Shown piece after piece: positions 11,739 through 21,613 of a stretch of DNA of 64,000 bases. Made by a program: the position numbers and the translations under genes. The DNA is from Oscillospiraceae bacterium (lineage in GTDB: Bacteria; Bacillota; Clostridia; Oscillospirales; Oscillospiraceae): the NCBI GenBank assembly GCA_015067845.1, contig SVLT01000001.1, positions 62,001-126,000 on the forward strand. Reading direction: 5' to 3'. The notes under the pieces are model-generated. The model was not told where the DNA came from and did not search any database. It was given only the letters and a program-made list of their open reading frames with translations. Each line of letters opens with the position of its first letter. Within the stretch, counting starts at the first letter, position 1.

Positions 11739-12166
11739 TTTCTTTTTTGGATCTTACGGCGCATATGTACCGTTGTTCCCTTTCCAGGGACGGACTTGAT
11801 CTCAAAGGAAGTCATAAAGCTTTCCATGATGGTAAAGCCCATTCCGCTGCGGTCACTTCCCCCGGTGGTGAACATGGGTCGCCGTGCCTGCTCAATGTCC
11901 GAAATACCAACGCCCTGATCCCTCACAACGATATCCAAAACATTGTCTTTAAGTATTCTGCACCGCAGCGTGATGATCCCCAGCTCCTGGGGATATGCGT
12001 GCACGATGCAGTTGGTGACCGCCTCGGACACTGCCGTGCGGATATCTCCCAGTTCTTCCAATGTGGGATCCATCTGCGCCGCAAAGCAAGCGACTGCCGA
12101 CCGGGCAAACGCCTCGTTTGTGGATCTGCTGGGGAACTCCAGGATCATAAAGTTTTCGAATTTCAT
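11735..12166 (-). CDS. spoIIAB: anti-sigma F factor SpoIIAB
   Basis: 143-residue GHKL-type kinase. N box around VSEAVTNCIVHAY (about 46-58), G1 box DQGVGISD, G2 around GSDRSGMGFTIME. It binds sigma-F and phosphorylates SpoIIAA on serine using ATP. It touches spoIIAA (TAA/ATG share a base at 12166) and overlaps sigF by ATGA, so the three products are translationally linked. Confidence 0.96.
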   Translation of the reverse strand: MKFENFMILEFPSRSTNEAFARSAVACFAAQMDPTLEELGDIRTAVSEAVTNCIVHAYPQELGIITLRCRILKDNVLDIVVRDQGVGISDIEQARRPMFTTGGSDRSGMGFTIMESFMTSFEIKSVPGKGTTVHMRRKIQKRK

Positions 12167-12480
12167 TAAACTGCCTCCTTAATTTCCACTAATTTATCGA
12201 TGCCGGATGCGCGGAAAACACGCATCGGCTGTTCACAAATGCCGGTCAGTATCAATTTTCCCTCAATTTGCGCCATGGCACGCAGGGCGTTTATCACCAC
12301 GGCGATGCCGGACGAATCTACGAAGGTCACATCCTGAAAGTCTAAAATGCACACTTCCGGTGTGTACGCTTCGATCTTACCGGCAATGGACATAATGTAG
12401 TTTTTGGCGCAATGGTGATCGATCTCCCCGGTCAACGCAACCGTCAACCTGCCGTCATCCAGGAAACTTGTAAATTGCAT
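12166..12480 (-). CDS. spoIIAA: anti-sigma F factor antagonist SpoIIAA
   Basis: 104-residue STAS-domain protein. The phosphorylation site is in DVTFVDSSGIAVV; by alignment with Bacillus Ser58 the target is S57. When dephosphorylated by SpoIIE it captures SpoIIAB and frees sigma-F. AGGAGGAG precedes the ATG. The 150 bp upstream holds no well-spaced sigma-H promoter that I could find. Confidence 0.95.
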   Translation of the reverse strand: MQFTSFLDDGRLTVALTGEIDHHCAKNYIMSIAGKIEAYTPEVCILDFQDVTFVDSSGIAVVINALRAMAQIEGKLILTGICEQPMRVFRASGIDKLVEIKEAV

Positions 12481-12632
12481 ATTAACTCCTCCTTTTGTGC
12501 TTGTAGCAACAGTATAAAAAATGCGCTTTGACTTTTGCAGTCGGAAATAGGAAACAATTTGCTTAATTATTTTGGATTCAATATAGCAAATCCTATGGGA
12601 TAAATACGGTGCATCATTATGCCGTGATGAAT

Positions 12633-12673
12633 AAAAAAGATCGGTATGTGCATTTACACATACCGATCTTTTT
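12633..12673 (-). terminator. rho-independent terminator after valS
   Basis: A long near-perfect stem, AAAAAGATCGGTATGTG pairing with CACATACCGATCTTTTT, ends 9 nt beyond the valS stop. It isolates valS from the spoIIA operon. Confidence 0.92.
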
Positions 12674-12682
12674 AATTATGAA

Positions 12683-15322
12683 TTATAGCTTTTTCATTGC
12701 GTTTTCGCTTTGTTCCAGACTTGCGATCAAGTCTCGGGTCTTTTGTGCCTTTTCACGCTCAGCGGCAACCACAGCCTCAGGGGCACGGGAAACAAACTTC
12801 TCATTGCTGAGCTTTGCTTCCAAGCTGGCCAGGAACTTGCGCTGGCTGTCTAGTTCTTTTGCGATCCGCTCCAATTCCTTGGCCACATCCACCAACTGGC
12901 CCATGGGGATGTAGAGCTTGGCATCGGAGGTGGCGCAGGTGATCATGCCGTCCAGATTTTCCGGCTCTTTATCCAGCAAAGTCACGGTGTCGGCATAAGC
13001 CAGTCTCTGCATAAAGCCCTCGCCCTCGATAAACACCTTGGGATCGTTGGCCAGGATATACAGCGCGGCCTTCTTGGAGGGCGGAACGTTCATTTCCGTT
13101 CTGCGGTTACGGATGGCACGGATGGCCTCCATCACGGACTCCATGCTGTTCTGCTCCGCCTTGAAATTCAGCGCATCCTGATAGACGGGCCAAGCGGCAA
13201 CGATCAGCGCATCACCCTCATGGGGCAGGCTCTGCCAAATTTCCTCGGTGATGAAGGGCATAAACGGATGCAGCAGACGCAGAGTCTGATCCAATACATA
13301 CACCAGAACCTGAATTGCAGTCTGCTTACGTTCAGCATCCTCGGAGTACAGACGCGCCTTGGTCAGCTCGATATACCAGTCACAGTAGGTGTCCCAGATG
13401 AAGTCGTAGATCTTCTGAACGGCAACGCCCAGCTCGTACTTATCCATGTTCTCGGTGACTTCTGCGATCAGGTTATTCAGCTTGGACAGCACCCACTTGT
13501 CGGCAATTTCCAGCTTGTCCAAAGCGGGCAACTCGTTGATCGCATCCTCGCTCAGGTTCATCATGACATAACGGCTGGCGTTCCACAGCTTGTTGGCAAA
13601 GTTACGCATAGCCTCACAGCGCTCCACATAGAAACGCATATCGTTTCCGGGAGAGTTGCCGGTGACCATGTTCATACGCAGGGCGTCACAGCCGTACTTT
13701 TCGATCATTTCCAACGGATCAATGCCGTTGCCCAGGGACTTGGACATCTTGCGGCCCTTGTCGTCACGAACCAGACCGTGGATCAGCACGGTGTGGAACG
13801 GAGTCTTGCCCACATGCTCACAGCCGGAGAAGATCATTCTGGCGACCCAGAAGAAGATAATGTCGTAGCCGGTGACCAGCACGTCCGTGGGATAGAATTT
13901 CTTCAAATCCTCGGTCGTATCCGGCCAACCCAAAGTCTCAAAGGGCCACAATGCGGAGCTGAACCAAGTGTCCAGCACATCGGGATCGCGCTCAATATTG
14001 GCGCTTCCGCACTTAGCGCAGGTACAAGCATCTTCCCGGGAAACGGTAATGTGCCCGCAGTCTGCACAAGTCCATGCGGGGATCTGATGGCCCCACCAAA
14101 GCTGACGGGAAATACACCAGTCGCGGACATTTTCCATCCAGTTCAGATAGGTCTTGCTGAAACGGTCGGGAACGAATTTGGTCTCCCCTTCCTTGACGAC
14201 ACGGATGGCTTCCTCAGCCAGGGGCTTCATTTTTACGAACCACTGCGCGGAGATGATAGGCTCCACATCATTGTGGCAGCGGTAGCAAGTACCCACATTG
14301 TGGGCGTGGTCTTCCACCTTGATCAAGTAACCGCCGGCTTCCAGATCGGCAACGATCTGCTTTCTGGCCTCGTAGCGATCCAGGCCCTCATACTTGCCGC
14401 CCAGGGCGTTGACCTTGCCGTTGTCGTCCAGAACGCGGATGATTTCCAGATTGTGACGCAGACCCACCTCAAAGTCGTTGGGGTCGTGGGCAGGAGTCAT
14501 CTTGACACAGCCGGTGCCGAATTCCATTTCTGCATAATCATCCGCAACAACAGGAATTTCCTTGTTCACCAAAGGCAGAATAACAGTCTTGCCAACGATG
14601 GAAGTATAACGCTCATCGTTGGGGTTGACGCACACACCGGAGTCGCCCAGCATGGTTTCCGGACGGGTGGTAGCCACGATCACTTCGCCGCTGCCATCAG
14701 CCATGGGATAGCGGATGTGCCACAGATGGCCGGGCTTGTCCACATACTCGACCTCGGCATCGGACAGTGCGGTAACGCAATGAGGACACCAGTTGATGAT
14801 CCGGCTGCCCTTGTAGATCAGACCCTTTTCATACATGGAAACGAACACTTCACGAACAGCCTTGGAGCAGCCCTCGTCCATGGTGAAACGGGCACGCTCC
14901 CAGTCACAGGATGCACCCAGCTTCTTCTGCTGCTCCACAATGCGGTTGCCGTACTTATGCTTCCAGTCCCAAACCTTTTCCAGGAACTTTTCCCGGCCAA
15001 GGTCGTAACGTGTCAGACCGTCTTTGCGCAGTTCCTCTTCCACCTTGATCTGGGTGGCAATGCCGGCATGGTCAACACCGGGCACCCACAGGGCATCGTA
15101 GCCCTGCATCCGCTTGAAGCGGATCAGAGTATCCTGCAAGGTTGCGTCCATGGCGTGTCCCATATGAAGCTGACCGGTAACGTTGGGGGGCGGCATGACG
15201 ATGGTAAAGGGCTTTGCTCCCTCCTTACCCTGGGGCTTAAAGTACCCCTTTTGCTCCCACATTTCGTACAGTTTGTTTTCTACTTGTTGGGGTTCGTAGA
15301 CCTTTGGTAATTCTCTTGCCAT
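12683..15322 (-). CDS. valS: valyl-tRNA synthetase
   Basis: 879 residues, typical for bacterial ValRS. Class I signatures: HIGH as HMGH in [15 protein letters not shown] (about 45-60) and KMSKS in [13 protein letters not shown] (about 525). CP1 editing domain between them (about 190-340, with the TTRPET motif). Anticodon-binding domain and a C-terminal coiled coil (about 810-875). It charges tRNA-Val and edits mischarged threonine. Expression is controlled by the T-box leader immediately upstream. Start ATG at 15322 has GGAG at suitable distance. Confidence 0.98.
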   Translation of the reverse strand: MARELPKVYEPQQVENKLYEMWEQKGYFKPQGKEGAKPFTIVMPPPNVTGQLHMGHAMDATLQDTLIRFKRMQGYDALWVPGVDHAGIATQIKVEEELRKDGLTRYDLGREKFLEKVWDWKHKYGNRIVEQQKKLGASCDWERARFTMDEGCSKAVREVFVSMYEKGLIYKGSRIINWCPHCVTALSDAEVEYVDKPGHLWHIRYPMADGSGEVIVATTRPETMLGDSGVCVNPNDERYTSIVGKTVILPLVNKEIPVVADDYAEMEFGTGCVKMTPAHDPNDFEVGLRHNLEIIRVLDDNGKVNALGGKYEGLDRYEARKQIVADLEAGGYLIKVEDHAHNVGTCYRCHNDVEPIISAQWFVKMKPLAEEAIRVVKEGETKFVPDRFSKTYLNWMENVRDWCISRQLWWGHQIPAWTCADCGHITVSREDACTCAKCGSANIERDPDVLDTWFSSALWPFETLGWPDTTEDLKKFYPTDVLVTGYDIIFFWVARMIFSGCEHVGKTPFHTVLIHGLVRDDKGRKMSKSLGNGIDPLEMIEKYGCDALRMNMVTGNSPGNDMRFYVERCEAMRNFANKLWNASRYVMMNLSEDAINELPALDKLEIADKWVLSKLNNLIAEVTENMDKYELGVAVQKIYDFIWDTYCDWYIELTKARLYSEDAERKQTAIQVLVYVLDQTLRLLHPFMPFITEEIWQSLPHEGDALIVAAWPVYQDALNFKAEQNSMESVMEAIRAIRNRRTEMNVPPSKKAALYILANDPKVFIEGEGFMQRLAYADTVTLLDKEPENLDGMITCATSDAKLYIPMGQLVDVAKELERIAKELDSQRKFLASLEAKLSNEKFVSRAPEAVVAAEREKAQKTRDLIASLEQSENAMKKL

Positions 15323-15335
15323 ATGGATCTCCTTT

Positions 15336-15575
15336 CAAAAAAGAAACGCCCTGAGGAAAAATCCTCAGGGCGAAAATACACATTTTCCGCGGTACCACCT
15401 GAATTTCCGGCGAGCCGGACACTTAAGCTGCTGTAACGGGCAGACCCGCACTTCCCTACTGCGTTTCAGGAAGCAAGCTCCGAAGCGACCATTCCCATTT
15501 TTCTTTGCGGACTCGCACCAACCGTCCACTCTCTGAAAAGAAAATACGGGAAACCTCTTCATCTAGGCTGTTCCT
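15336..15575 (-). promoter_or_regulatory. T-box riboswitch, valine specifier (valS leader)
   Basis: Read on the minus strand: Stem I with AGAGAG and GGTTGGTGCGAGTCC apical motifs; the T-box sequence AGGTGGTACCGCGG at 15400-15387; and a terminator CGCCCTGAGGA/TCCTCAGGGCG (15372-15347) followed by a T-rich run. In the Stem I internal loop, between TTTCCC/GGGAA above and TGAAG/CTTCG below, the 3' side reads TGGTCG. This places GUC (Val) in the specifier position followed by a purine, consistent with valS. Uncharged tRNA-Val should favour the antiterminator. Confidence 0.95.
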
Positions 15576-15579
15576 GAAC

Positions 15580-15608
15580 AAATTACCATATTTTCACCGT
15601 GATGTCAA
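15580..15608 (-). promoter_or_regulatory. promoter of the valS T-box transcript
   Basis: Minus strand TTGACA (15608-15603), 17-nt spacer, TAATTT (15585-15580). Perfect -35, weak -10, correctly placed just before Stem I. Confidence 0.65.
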
Positions 15609-15656
15609 CAAGATTCTTTTTTACAAAGGTAAATCGCTATTCAAAATTCATTATTC

Positions 15657-16223
15657 TCATATCTGCTGTACTTGCTTTACAATATCCTCTGCAACATATT
15701 GACGCAGCATCGCAAGTACGGAATCCAATTTTTTACCACAACGCAAGGAAATTACGTGTCCACGGAATATATCTTTATATAAGTCTTTTTCATACATTGA
15801 AGACCCTATTTTGTTTTGCAGATAGTATTCTTTTTTCTGCTGACAATTCAACAATAGTGTTTGCAGGGTGTATTTCTGAAACGGATCTGGTCCGATTGTT
15901 ATAGCAAAGATATTATTCCATTGCACCTTACGATATGCTACCCCAAGCATACATATAGAAATACCTTGTGCTGTAAGGATATAGTATTTACCTTCCCAAA
16001 GAGACATCCCCAGGAATGTCACACAGCCGATATGGAACAATAAATGTATGAGTATTGAAGTATCTTCTGCATTTTGTATGGACGGATCAGATTGAATAAG
16101 TTGCATCATGAATGCAGGACTTAGTAGCAAAATAACTGATAAAACCAAAAGACATATCGATGAGCCAAAGTGACTTATGCGGATTTTTATCGTAACCACC
16201 GTCCTTATCATGTTAAAGCACAT
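15657..16223 (-). CDS. membrane protein with a PH-like domain
   Basis: 188 residues (184 if the second ATG is used). Two hydrophobic segments (about 22-42 and 60-77) are followed by a soluble beta-rich domain containing YYILTAQGISICMLGVAYRKVQW, a pattern typical of bacterial PH-like (YcxB/YdbT-type) membrane-associated domains. Base composition is visibly more AT-rich than its neighbours and its start has only a weak Shine-Dalgarno, which hints at foreign origin. No operon partner. Function unknown. Confidence 0.65.
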   Translation of the reverse strand: MCFNMIRTVVTIKIRISHFGSSICLLVLSVILLLSPAFMMQLIQSDPSIQNAEDTSILIHLLFHIGCVTFLGMSLWEGKYYILTAQGISICMLGVAYRKVQWNNIFAITIGPDPFQKYTLQTLLLNCQQKKEYYLQNKIGSSMYEKDLYKDIFRGHVISLRCGKKLDSVLAMLRQYVAEDIVKQVQQI

Positions 16224-16299
16224 GTAACCTATCTACTTGCAGAATAATCATACCAAATGCGGAAACAGATGTCAATCATCCACCATTTTGTAATAAATC

Positions 16300-16327
16300 T
16301 TGACGGCTTTGGGAAATCTGTTATAAT
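16300..16327 (+). promoter_or_regulatory. sigma-A promoter of the CsbB-like gene
   Basis: TTGACG, 16-nt spacer, TATAAT, 31 nt before the ATG. Confidence 0.75.
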
Positions 16328-16358
16328 AAACTAAAGACTGATTTTGGGAGTTGAACGA

Positions 16359-17294
16359 ATGAAACTTTCCCTTGTTGTTCCCTGCTACAACGAAGCAGAA
16401 AATATATGTGCCTTTCATGATGCAGTCGCGGAGGCCTTCTCCAACTGCGGCTATGATTATGAACTTGTGTTCATTGATGATGGCAGCCGGGATGCGACCC
16501 TGTTTAACCTTAAAAAGCTGTACAACCGGACAACCACGCCGATGAAAATCATCTCCTTTTCCCGCAATTTCGGCAAAGAAGCAGCCATTTATGCAGGCCT
16601 TGAACACGCTGCCGGTGATTACATCACGCTGATTGATGCGGATTTGCAGCAGCGTCCGGAAATCGTCCGGGATATGGTTGCTTATTTGGATGAAAACCCG
16701 GATTTTGACATGGTTGCCGCCTATCAGGATCGCCGGGGCGAAGGAAAAGTCCTTTCTTTCTTCAAAAAGGCCTTCTATTCCATCATCAACAAACTTTCCA
16801 ATGTGAATTTACAGAAGGATGCCAGTGATTTCCGCACTTTCCGCCGCAGCGTTGCGGAAAGCATCTTGTCCATTCATGAGTATCACCGGTTCAGCAAGGG
16901 TATTTTCGCATGGGTGGGTTACAAGACTCACTATCTCCCCTACACCGCCTGTAAGCGCGCTGCGGGCTCCTCAAAATGGAGCTTCCGCAAGCTGACAAAT
17001 TACGCCATCGACGGCATCATCGGCTTCTCTACCCGTCCTCTGCGTCTGGCAACCTATCTGGGCAGTCTGACCGCGCTGGCAGCGTTGCTGTATCTGATCG
17101 TTGTGGTGCTTCAAAAGCTGATCGTGGGTATTGATGTGCCCGGCTTCGCTACCATTATCGTCCTGATTTTGCTTCTTGGCGGTATGCAGTTGTTCTGCAT
17201 CGGCATCATTGGTGAATATGTGGGCAGAACCTTTGAGCAGAGCAAAAATCGCCCCATTTACCTTGCCAAAGAAACTCTCGGCTGTGACGAATAA
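16359..17294 (+). CDS. polyprenyl-phosphate glycosyltransferase, CsbB/GtrB-like
   Basis: 311 residues from the ATG at 16359 (GGGAG spacing fits). Family 2 glycosyltransferase with D40-D41 (VFIDDGSRD) and D93xD95 (LIDADLQQRPE), then QDRRGEGK and a SKWSFRKL element. Two C-terminal membrane helices (about 228-250 and 263-290) as in GtrB, CsbB and DPM-like enzymes. It should move a sugar from a nucleotide sugar to undecaprenyl phosphate on the inner membrane face. The YfhO-type protein encoded convergently next to it is the usual partner: in Bacillus and Listeria CsbB-type enzymes and YfhO/GtcA-type proteins decorate teichoic acids. The sugar is unknown. Confidence 0.88.
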   Translation: MKLSLVVPCYNEAENICAFHDAVAEAFSNCGYDYELVFIDDGSRDATLFNLKKLYNRTTTPMKIISFSRNFGKEAAIYAGLEHAAGDYITLIDADLQQRPEIVRDMVAYLDENPDFDMVAAYQDRRGEGKVLSFFKKAFYSIINKLSNVNLQKDASDFRTFRRSVAESILSIHEYHRFSKGIFAWVGYKTHYLPYTACKRAAGSSKWSFRKLTNYAIDGIIGFSTRPLRLATYLGSLTALAALLYLIVVVLQKLIVGIDVPGFATIIVLILLLGGMQLFCIGIIGEYVGRTFEQSKNRPIYLAKETLGCDE

Positions 17295-17298
17295 CGAA

Positions 17299-17338
17299 CA
17301 CCCCATAGGAGCAAATCCTATGGGGTGAGTTTTATTTT
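17299..17338. terminator. bidirectional terminator
   Basis: CACCCCATAGGA/TCCTATGGGGTG with a T-rich tract on plus. It lies between the convergent csbB-like and yfhO-like genes and overlaps the last codons of the latter. Confidence 0.85.
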
Positions 17339-20268
17339 TCCTTGATCTTATGGTAGATCTTCAATACCCGTTCGTTCCATTTTTGGCGGTCACTCAGGTA
17401 GATCAGCGCCAAAAATACCAGCAGACAGACCACCGAGATCAACGCGCCGTAGGTGAAGGCATCATTATGGTACACAAACATGATATCGTGGTAACCCTCA
17501 GTAAGGTATACGCCCACCATTGCGTCGGCTACCGTTACCTGCTCTGCCCGTTCCCCGTCCACATAGACATACCAGTTGCCGTCATCAGGAATGGAAGTAT
17601 AGAGCAATCCGTCCCGGTCACAGATGATGTTGCCAAAAACCTCGGTGGTGGAGAATTTGGTGATATCCATAGTGGAAGCATTCAAAATCTCGTAGCCCTC
17701 GCGGAACAGCGTATCATCCAGCATAGCCGACTGAATATGGATGCTGCTGTCCTCGCCGGGAGCGCAGCTGATGCGAAGCTCCACCACATCACCGGGTCTG
17801 ACCTGGCTGACCGAGAAGGTCTGGGGAAGCTGCACAGATTCGCTGAACAGATATTCCCCGTTGAGGTTGACATAGAAGCTGTTTCCGGCGTACATTTTGG
17901 CATCCAGGCACAGGAAGCCTTCCTCTTCCACGGTGTATTTATAAATCAGCGTGCCGTAACCTTCGGGAACATAGTAGGAGCAGTAGCCACTCTGTGTTTC
18001 TACAATGATATCCACGCCCTCGCCTTCTATTTCCAGCCAATGGGTGGGTGTGTTGACCCAAACATCCTCTACCAACCCGGTTGCCGCGGAGAACAGCAGG
18101 TTTTGGTTATAGAAAGCATTGGTAGAATCGAAGAGTAGCTGCGCATCCGCCAGATCGGATTCCGCCAGGAAGCCCAAGGGCAAATAAGCGTTGTTTTCCA
18201 GCAGATATACATCGCCGTAATGATGAACATTGTCAAAATACGGGTTTTCTTCTACCTGTGCAGAGCGCTCCAGCATATATTTCAGATTCAGAAACAGGTT
18301 GGCAACCGGCGAGCTTTCCTCATAACAGTAGCGATTCCAGTTGTCCTGGGCGGCAAAGCCCAGCGCCGTCATAAATCGGGTCACATTGACATTTGCGGAG
18401 CTGGTAAAGGTGGAAATGCCGTTGTAATCATTCAGTGCGCCGTCGTTGAGCGTCTGGGTACGGGTGGTCTCCGTCCGATAGAACAGCTCATCCTCCCGTT
18501 CCTTCATATAGCGGATCATGGATGCAGTATATTCCGTTCCTTGGGGATAATTTGTGATATCTGTGTAGGAGAAATTGACACCAAAATTCACCACATTCAT
18601 CACAAGTTCCAGTGCCATCACAAGGCACAGCAGTCCTGTGGACAGTTGGAAGCGGCTTCTGCGCATCCGCGCCAAATTCTTCTTTTGCTCCCAGGTAGCA
18701 TCCTTGACAGCCCCGCGGTGCAGCCGGGGATACAGCAGAATAAGCATGCACAAAGCGAAAAAGACGCCGTTGTATACCAAAAATACATAGGTGTCCCCGT
18801 AGGCGCTGTAAAGGGAATCTACCACAGCCAACGCAGACTGTGCCAAGGCTTCGTTGCCTGCAATGGATGCGCTGAGGGCCTGTCCAACATTTTCGAGCAG
18901 CTCTCCCAATGCATTCACAGCATCCGGGATCAGCTCCACATATTGGGACAGCAGCAGTACATTGACCGTCAAAATTCCGGCAATCATGAAATGCACCGGA
19001 CGGAAACGGTGGCGCAGCAAATAGGCTCTGTACGCCATATACAGCATCACAAAGGACAAAATAAAGCTGAAACGGTACGGGATCTGATTGGTAAAATGGA
19101 AACCGTGCCAGATATAGTCCAGCTGACGGATCACAAAGCTGAACATAAAGAACAAAATCAGAACAACACAGCAGATCTTGTCCCGGAGCTTCACCTTACC
19201 GGCCAGCAGGAACAAAAACGCAAGCAACAGTGTGGAAACACCGGTATAGACATTGGGCAGGCCTTCCATAAAGGTGGGTACAGCGCCGCCGCTGAGATTT
19301 CCGGCCACCTGCCCCATGCCGTTCAGAACAGGCGCGAAGGACTCCCCTACTGCCTGAAACCACAGGATAAATGTGGGTTCGCCAGCCTCTTTTGCGGCCT
19401 TAAAGGCCTCCCAGGCCTCTCTGGCGGGCGTACAAAGCTCGTAGTCCACCAAATTTAACTGAAAGCCCTCGGGGAAGGAATTTACGCTGGAATAGGTCTT
19501 GCCCAATGCCGCCAGTGCTGGCAGCTCCAGGATCGCCGTCATGCCAATGGCCAGCGCGGAAAACAGCGCAATACGGCCCAGATCCAGGAAGAAAGCCTTT
19601 ACGCTCCTGCATCTGCAAATCTGATAGCAGATAAACAGCAAAAGCACGAAGATGCAGGTGAAAAAGCCGATATAGTAGTTGATAAAAATAGACAGTGCCA
19701 GAGAAATTGTATATAGAATGAACTTTTTATCTCTTAACAGGCTGACCGTACCCAATGCAACCAAGGGCAGCAGTGCAAATGTGTCAAGCCACATGATATT
19801 CCACTGATAGCCCAGGGCCCAGGCGCAAAGTCCATAGAAACTGCCGAACAGCGCAATGGAAAAATCATTTTTACCAAACAGCTTTTTCAGGAAAATCGCA
19901 AAAAACAGGGATGCCAGACCCAGTTTTACGGGAACGAGCAAAGAAAAATAGGGCAAAACCCAGCTGTCCGGCAGCAGCACGCTGAGCAAATACAGGGGCG
20001 AAGCCAGATAGTAGGAAATTAGGCCGAGATAGTCCATGCCCATACCCACATTCCAGCTGAACAACAGGCTCTCCCCACTCAAAAGTGCGTTGCGATACGC
20101 CTTGAAGAAAGGAAAATACTGATGCCACATATCGGAATACAGCAAGGATCTGTGACCGAACGGGGTCGCGCCCACGCAGATCATCAGGATCAGCATGCCC
20201 ACAAAGGGCATCAAAAAGGCAACGGCGAGATAATTGGGTCTCCAGCCGCGAAGCTTTGACAAATTCAT
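17332..20268 (-). CDS. yfhO: YfhO family membrane glycosyltransferase
   Basis: 978 residues. The N-terminal half (about 15-560) holds about a dozen membrane helices with the YfhO/GT-C hallmark YSDMWHQYFPFFKAYR (about 44-59), carrying the acidic pair expected in a lipid-linked-sugar transferase. A long extracytoplasmic beta-rich domain follows (about 580-940) and one last helix (about 945-965). YfhO proteins transfer a sugar from undecaprenyl-phosphate-sugar to a cell-surface polymer, matching the CsbB-like neighbour. GGGAGGATATT before the ATG. Family assignment is firm; acceptor and sugar are inference. Confidence 0.92.
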   Translation of the reverse strand: MNLSKLRGWRPNYLAVAFLMPFVGMLILMICVGATPFGHRSLLYSDMWHQYFPFFKAYRNALLSGESLLFSWNVGMGMDYLGLISYYLASPLYLLSVLLPDSWVLPYFSLLVPVKLGLASLFFAIFLKKLFGKNDFSIALFGSFYGLCAWALGYQWNIMWLDTFALLPLVALGTVSLLRDKKFILYTISLALSIFINYYIGFFTCIFVLLLFICYQICRCRSVKAFFLDLGRIALFSALAIGMTAILELPALAALGKTYSSVNSFPEGFQLNLVDYELCTPAREAWEAFKAAKEAGEPTFILWFQAVGESFAPVLNGMGQVAGNLSGGAVPTFMEGLPNVYTGVSTLLLAFLFLLAGKVKLRDKICCVVLILFFMFSFVIRQLDYIWHGFHFTNQIPYRFSFILSFVMLYMAYRAYLLRHRFRPVHFMIAGILTVNVLLLSQYVELIPDAVNALGELLENVGQALSASIAGNEALAQSALAVVDSLYSAYGDTYVFLVYNGVFFALCMLILLYPRLHRGAVKDATWEQKKNLARMRRSRFQLSTGLLCLVMALELVMNVVNFGVNFSYTDITNYPQGTEYTASMIRYMKEREDELFYRTETTRTQTLNDGALNDYNGISTFTSSANVNVTRFMTALGFAAQDNWNRYCYEESSPVANLFLNLKYMLERSAQVEENPYFDNVHHYGDVYLLENNAYLPLGFLAESDLADAQLLFDSTNAFYNQNLLFSAATGLVEDVWVNTPTHWLEIEGEGVDIIVETQSGYCSYYVPEGYGTLIYKYTVEEEGFLCLDAKMYAGNSFYVNLNGEYLFSESVQLPQTFSVSQVRPGDVVELRISCAPGEDSSIHIQSAMLDDTLFREGYEILNASTMDITKFSTTEVFGNIICDRDGLLYTSIPDDGNWYVYVDGERAEQVTVADAMVGVYLTEGYHDIMFVYHNDAFTYGALISVVCLLVFLALIYLSDRQKWNERVLKIYHKIKEK

Positions 20269-20298
20269 AATATCCTCCCGGGATAGTAATATGGTAGT

Positions 20299-20327
20299 AT
20301 CTTACCACAAAAGAAGTGTTTGGTAAA
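20299..20327 (-). promoter_or_regulatory. promoter of yfhO
   Basis: Minus strand TTTACC (20327-20322), 17-nt spacer, TAAGAT (20304-20299). Confidence 0.6.
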
Positions 20328-20351
20328 GCTTTCCGCAAAAAATTTACAAAA

Positions 20352-20383
20352 ATACGCCTGCCGCATCTGCGACAGGCGTAAAA
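20352..20383 (-). terminator. terminator after the rhamnose/M28 operon
   Basis: ACGCCTGTCGCA/TGCGGCAGGCGT with one mismatch, followed on the minus strand by ATTTTTG, directly after the M28 peptidase stop. Confidence 0.85.
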
Positions 20384-20384
20384 A

Positions 20385-21611
20385 TCACTTTTTGTCCCGT
20401 TTCCGGGTGAGATAGATATCCAGCTTTTCTTTTACATTGTCCGGGATCTCCCGTGCCACTGGGCATTGGGACGCATTGGCCATACGATCCGTAAAGGAGA
20501 CAATAAATTGGATATCCTCCACCATCTGCTCCCCACTCATGACGGCAGCCGTATCATAGCTGTTGTGAATGGTGGCGGTGTTGGGAGGCGCGATCCGGGC
20601 AAAGGACAGCGCAGGTACACCCTTATCCGCAAAGGGTGTGGAATCGCTGGAATACACATCCTGCTTAACGCTGATACCAAGGCCCTGCTCTGAACCGAAG
20701 TATTTGATATAATGGGTCAGTGCTTCTTCCGTGGTGCAGCAGGCAATGAATTTGCCCATGATACAGCCGATCATGTCCAGATTGATATTCAAAGCGATAT
20801 CTTTCAGTTCTTCTTCATGGGCCTGGCAATAGGCTTTTGCGCCCAAAAGGCCCCGTTCCTCACTGCCGCACCAAATAAAGCGCAGACCATAGCTGTGGGG
20901 ATGCTTTACAAAGTGCTCCATAACGCCCAAAAGGCCCACAGAGCCGGACATATTGTCATATGCGCCCTGAGAAAGAGATGTGGAGTCATAGTGGGCCGTC
21001 AGAACGATATATTCCGGGCGGTCACCGGGCAGATCGGCGATCAGATTATGGGATTTACCGGTGGTTTCTTCCTGTTTGACGGTAATCTTTGCTGTGGAAG
21101 CACCGTTGCGGATCAATTTGATGGCGGACTTGGCGTTGATGTTCACGCCCAGGATCTTGTTGCCCTTGCTGACATAGCTGCGCAGCTCCCGCTGGTCAAT
21201 GTCGTTATCCGCATAATTGGCATTGCCGTCGTAGGTGATAAAGCCAACGGCGCCGTTCTCCAAAAGATCCTGGTACATCCAGTAGCCCAGATAGCCGTCG
21301 ATCATTACGATCTTACCCTTGCACAGGGAAAGACTGTACGGATCTGTGCTGCGGAGGTAGTAAAAGGGCGCTTCCACTTCCCCACTGCCGCAGTTCAGAT
21401 AACCCTTGCAGACGATTTCCTTACCGTCCACGGTCAAAATTGCCTGCTCCATGGTTGCCATATCCACGTCGAATTCTTCCAGCACGGCAGAAACGCCCAA
21501 TTCCGTGCATTTGCTTTGCAAATATTTAGCAGCACGCAGTTCCTCAGAAGATCCACCCATACGCACATAGGCGGTCTCTTCAAAAATTTTCATAATTTGT
21601 TTTGCGTCCAT
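20385..21611 (-). CDS. M28 family zinc metallopeptidase
   Basis: 408 residues, no signal peptide. N-terminal part carries a protease-associated (PA)-like insert (about 90-180). The catalytic domain holds the co-catalytic zinc ligands in order: His in VLTAHYDS, Asp in AYDNMSGSVG, the Glu pair in GSEERGLLGA, Asp in NLDMIGC, and a final His in IHNSYD. It cleaves N-terminal residues from peptides or acts as a related amidase. Last gene of the rhamnulokinase-aldolase operon, 2 nt after the aldolase. A link to deoxysugar use is not obvious; co-transcription may only be positional. Confidence 0.9.
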   Translation of the reverse strand: MDAKQIMKIFEETAYVRMGGSSEELRAAKYLQSKCTELGVSAVLEEFDVDMATMEQAILTVDGKEIVCKGYLNCGSGEVEAPFYYLRSTDPYSLSLCKGKIVMIDGYLGYWMYQDLLENGAVGFITYDGNANYADNDIDQRELRSYVSKGNKILGVNINAKSAIKLIRNGASTAKITVKQEETTGKSHNLIADLPGDRPEYIVLTAHYDSTSLSQGAYDNMSGSVGLLGVMEHFVKHPHSYGLRFIWCGSEERGLLGAKAYCQAHEEELKDIALNINLDMIGCIMGKFIACCTTEEALTHYIKYFGSEQGLGISVKQDVYSSDSTPFADKGVPALSFARIAPPNTATIHNSYDTAAVMSGEQMVEDIQFIVSFTDRMANASQCPVAREIPDNVKEKLDIYLTRKRDKK

Positions 21612-21613
21612 CT

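Noticed and set aside
12481..12600. Sigma-H-like promoter upstream of spoIIAA (ATAGGATTT ... GAAT on minus)
   Set aside because: The two boxes are only 8 nt apart, against about 14 required, and the -10 flank does not fit.
13220..15310. 696-codon open frame on plus through valS
   Set aside because: Antisense shadow of a highly conserved synthetase; no ribosome binding site and no recognisable protein.
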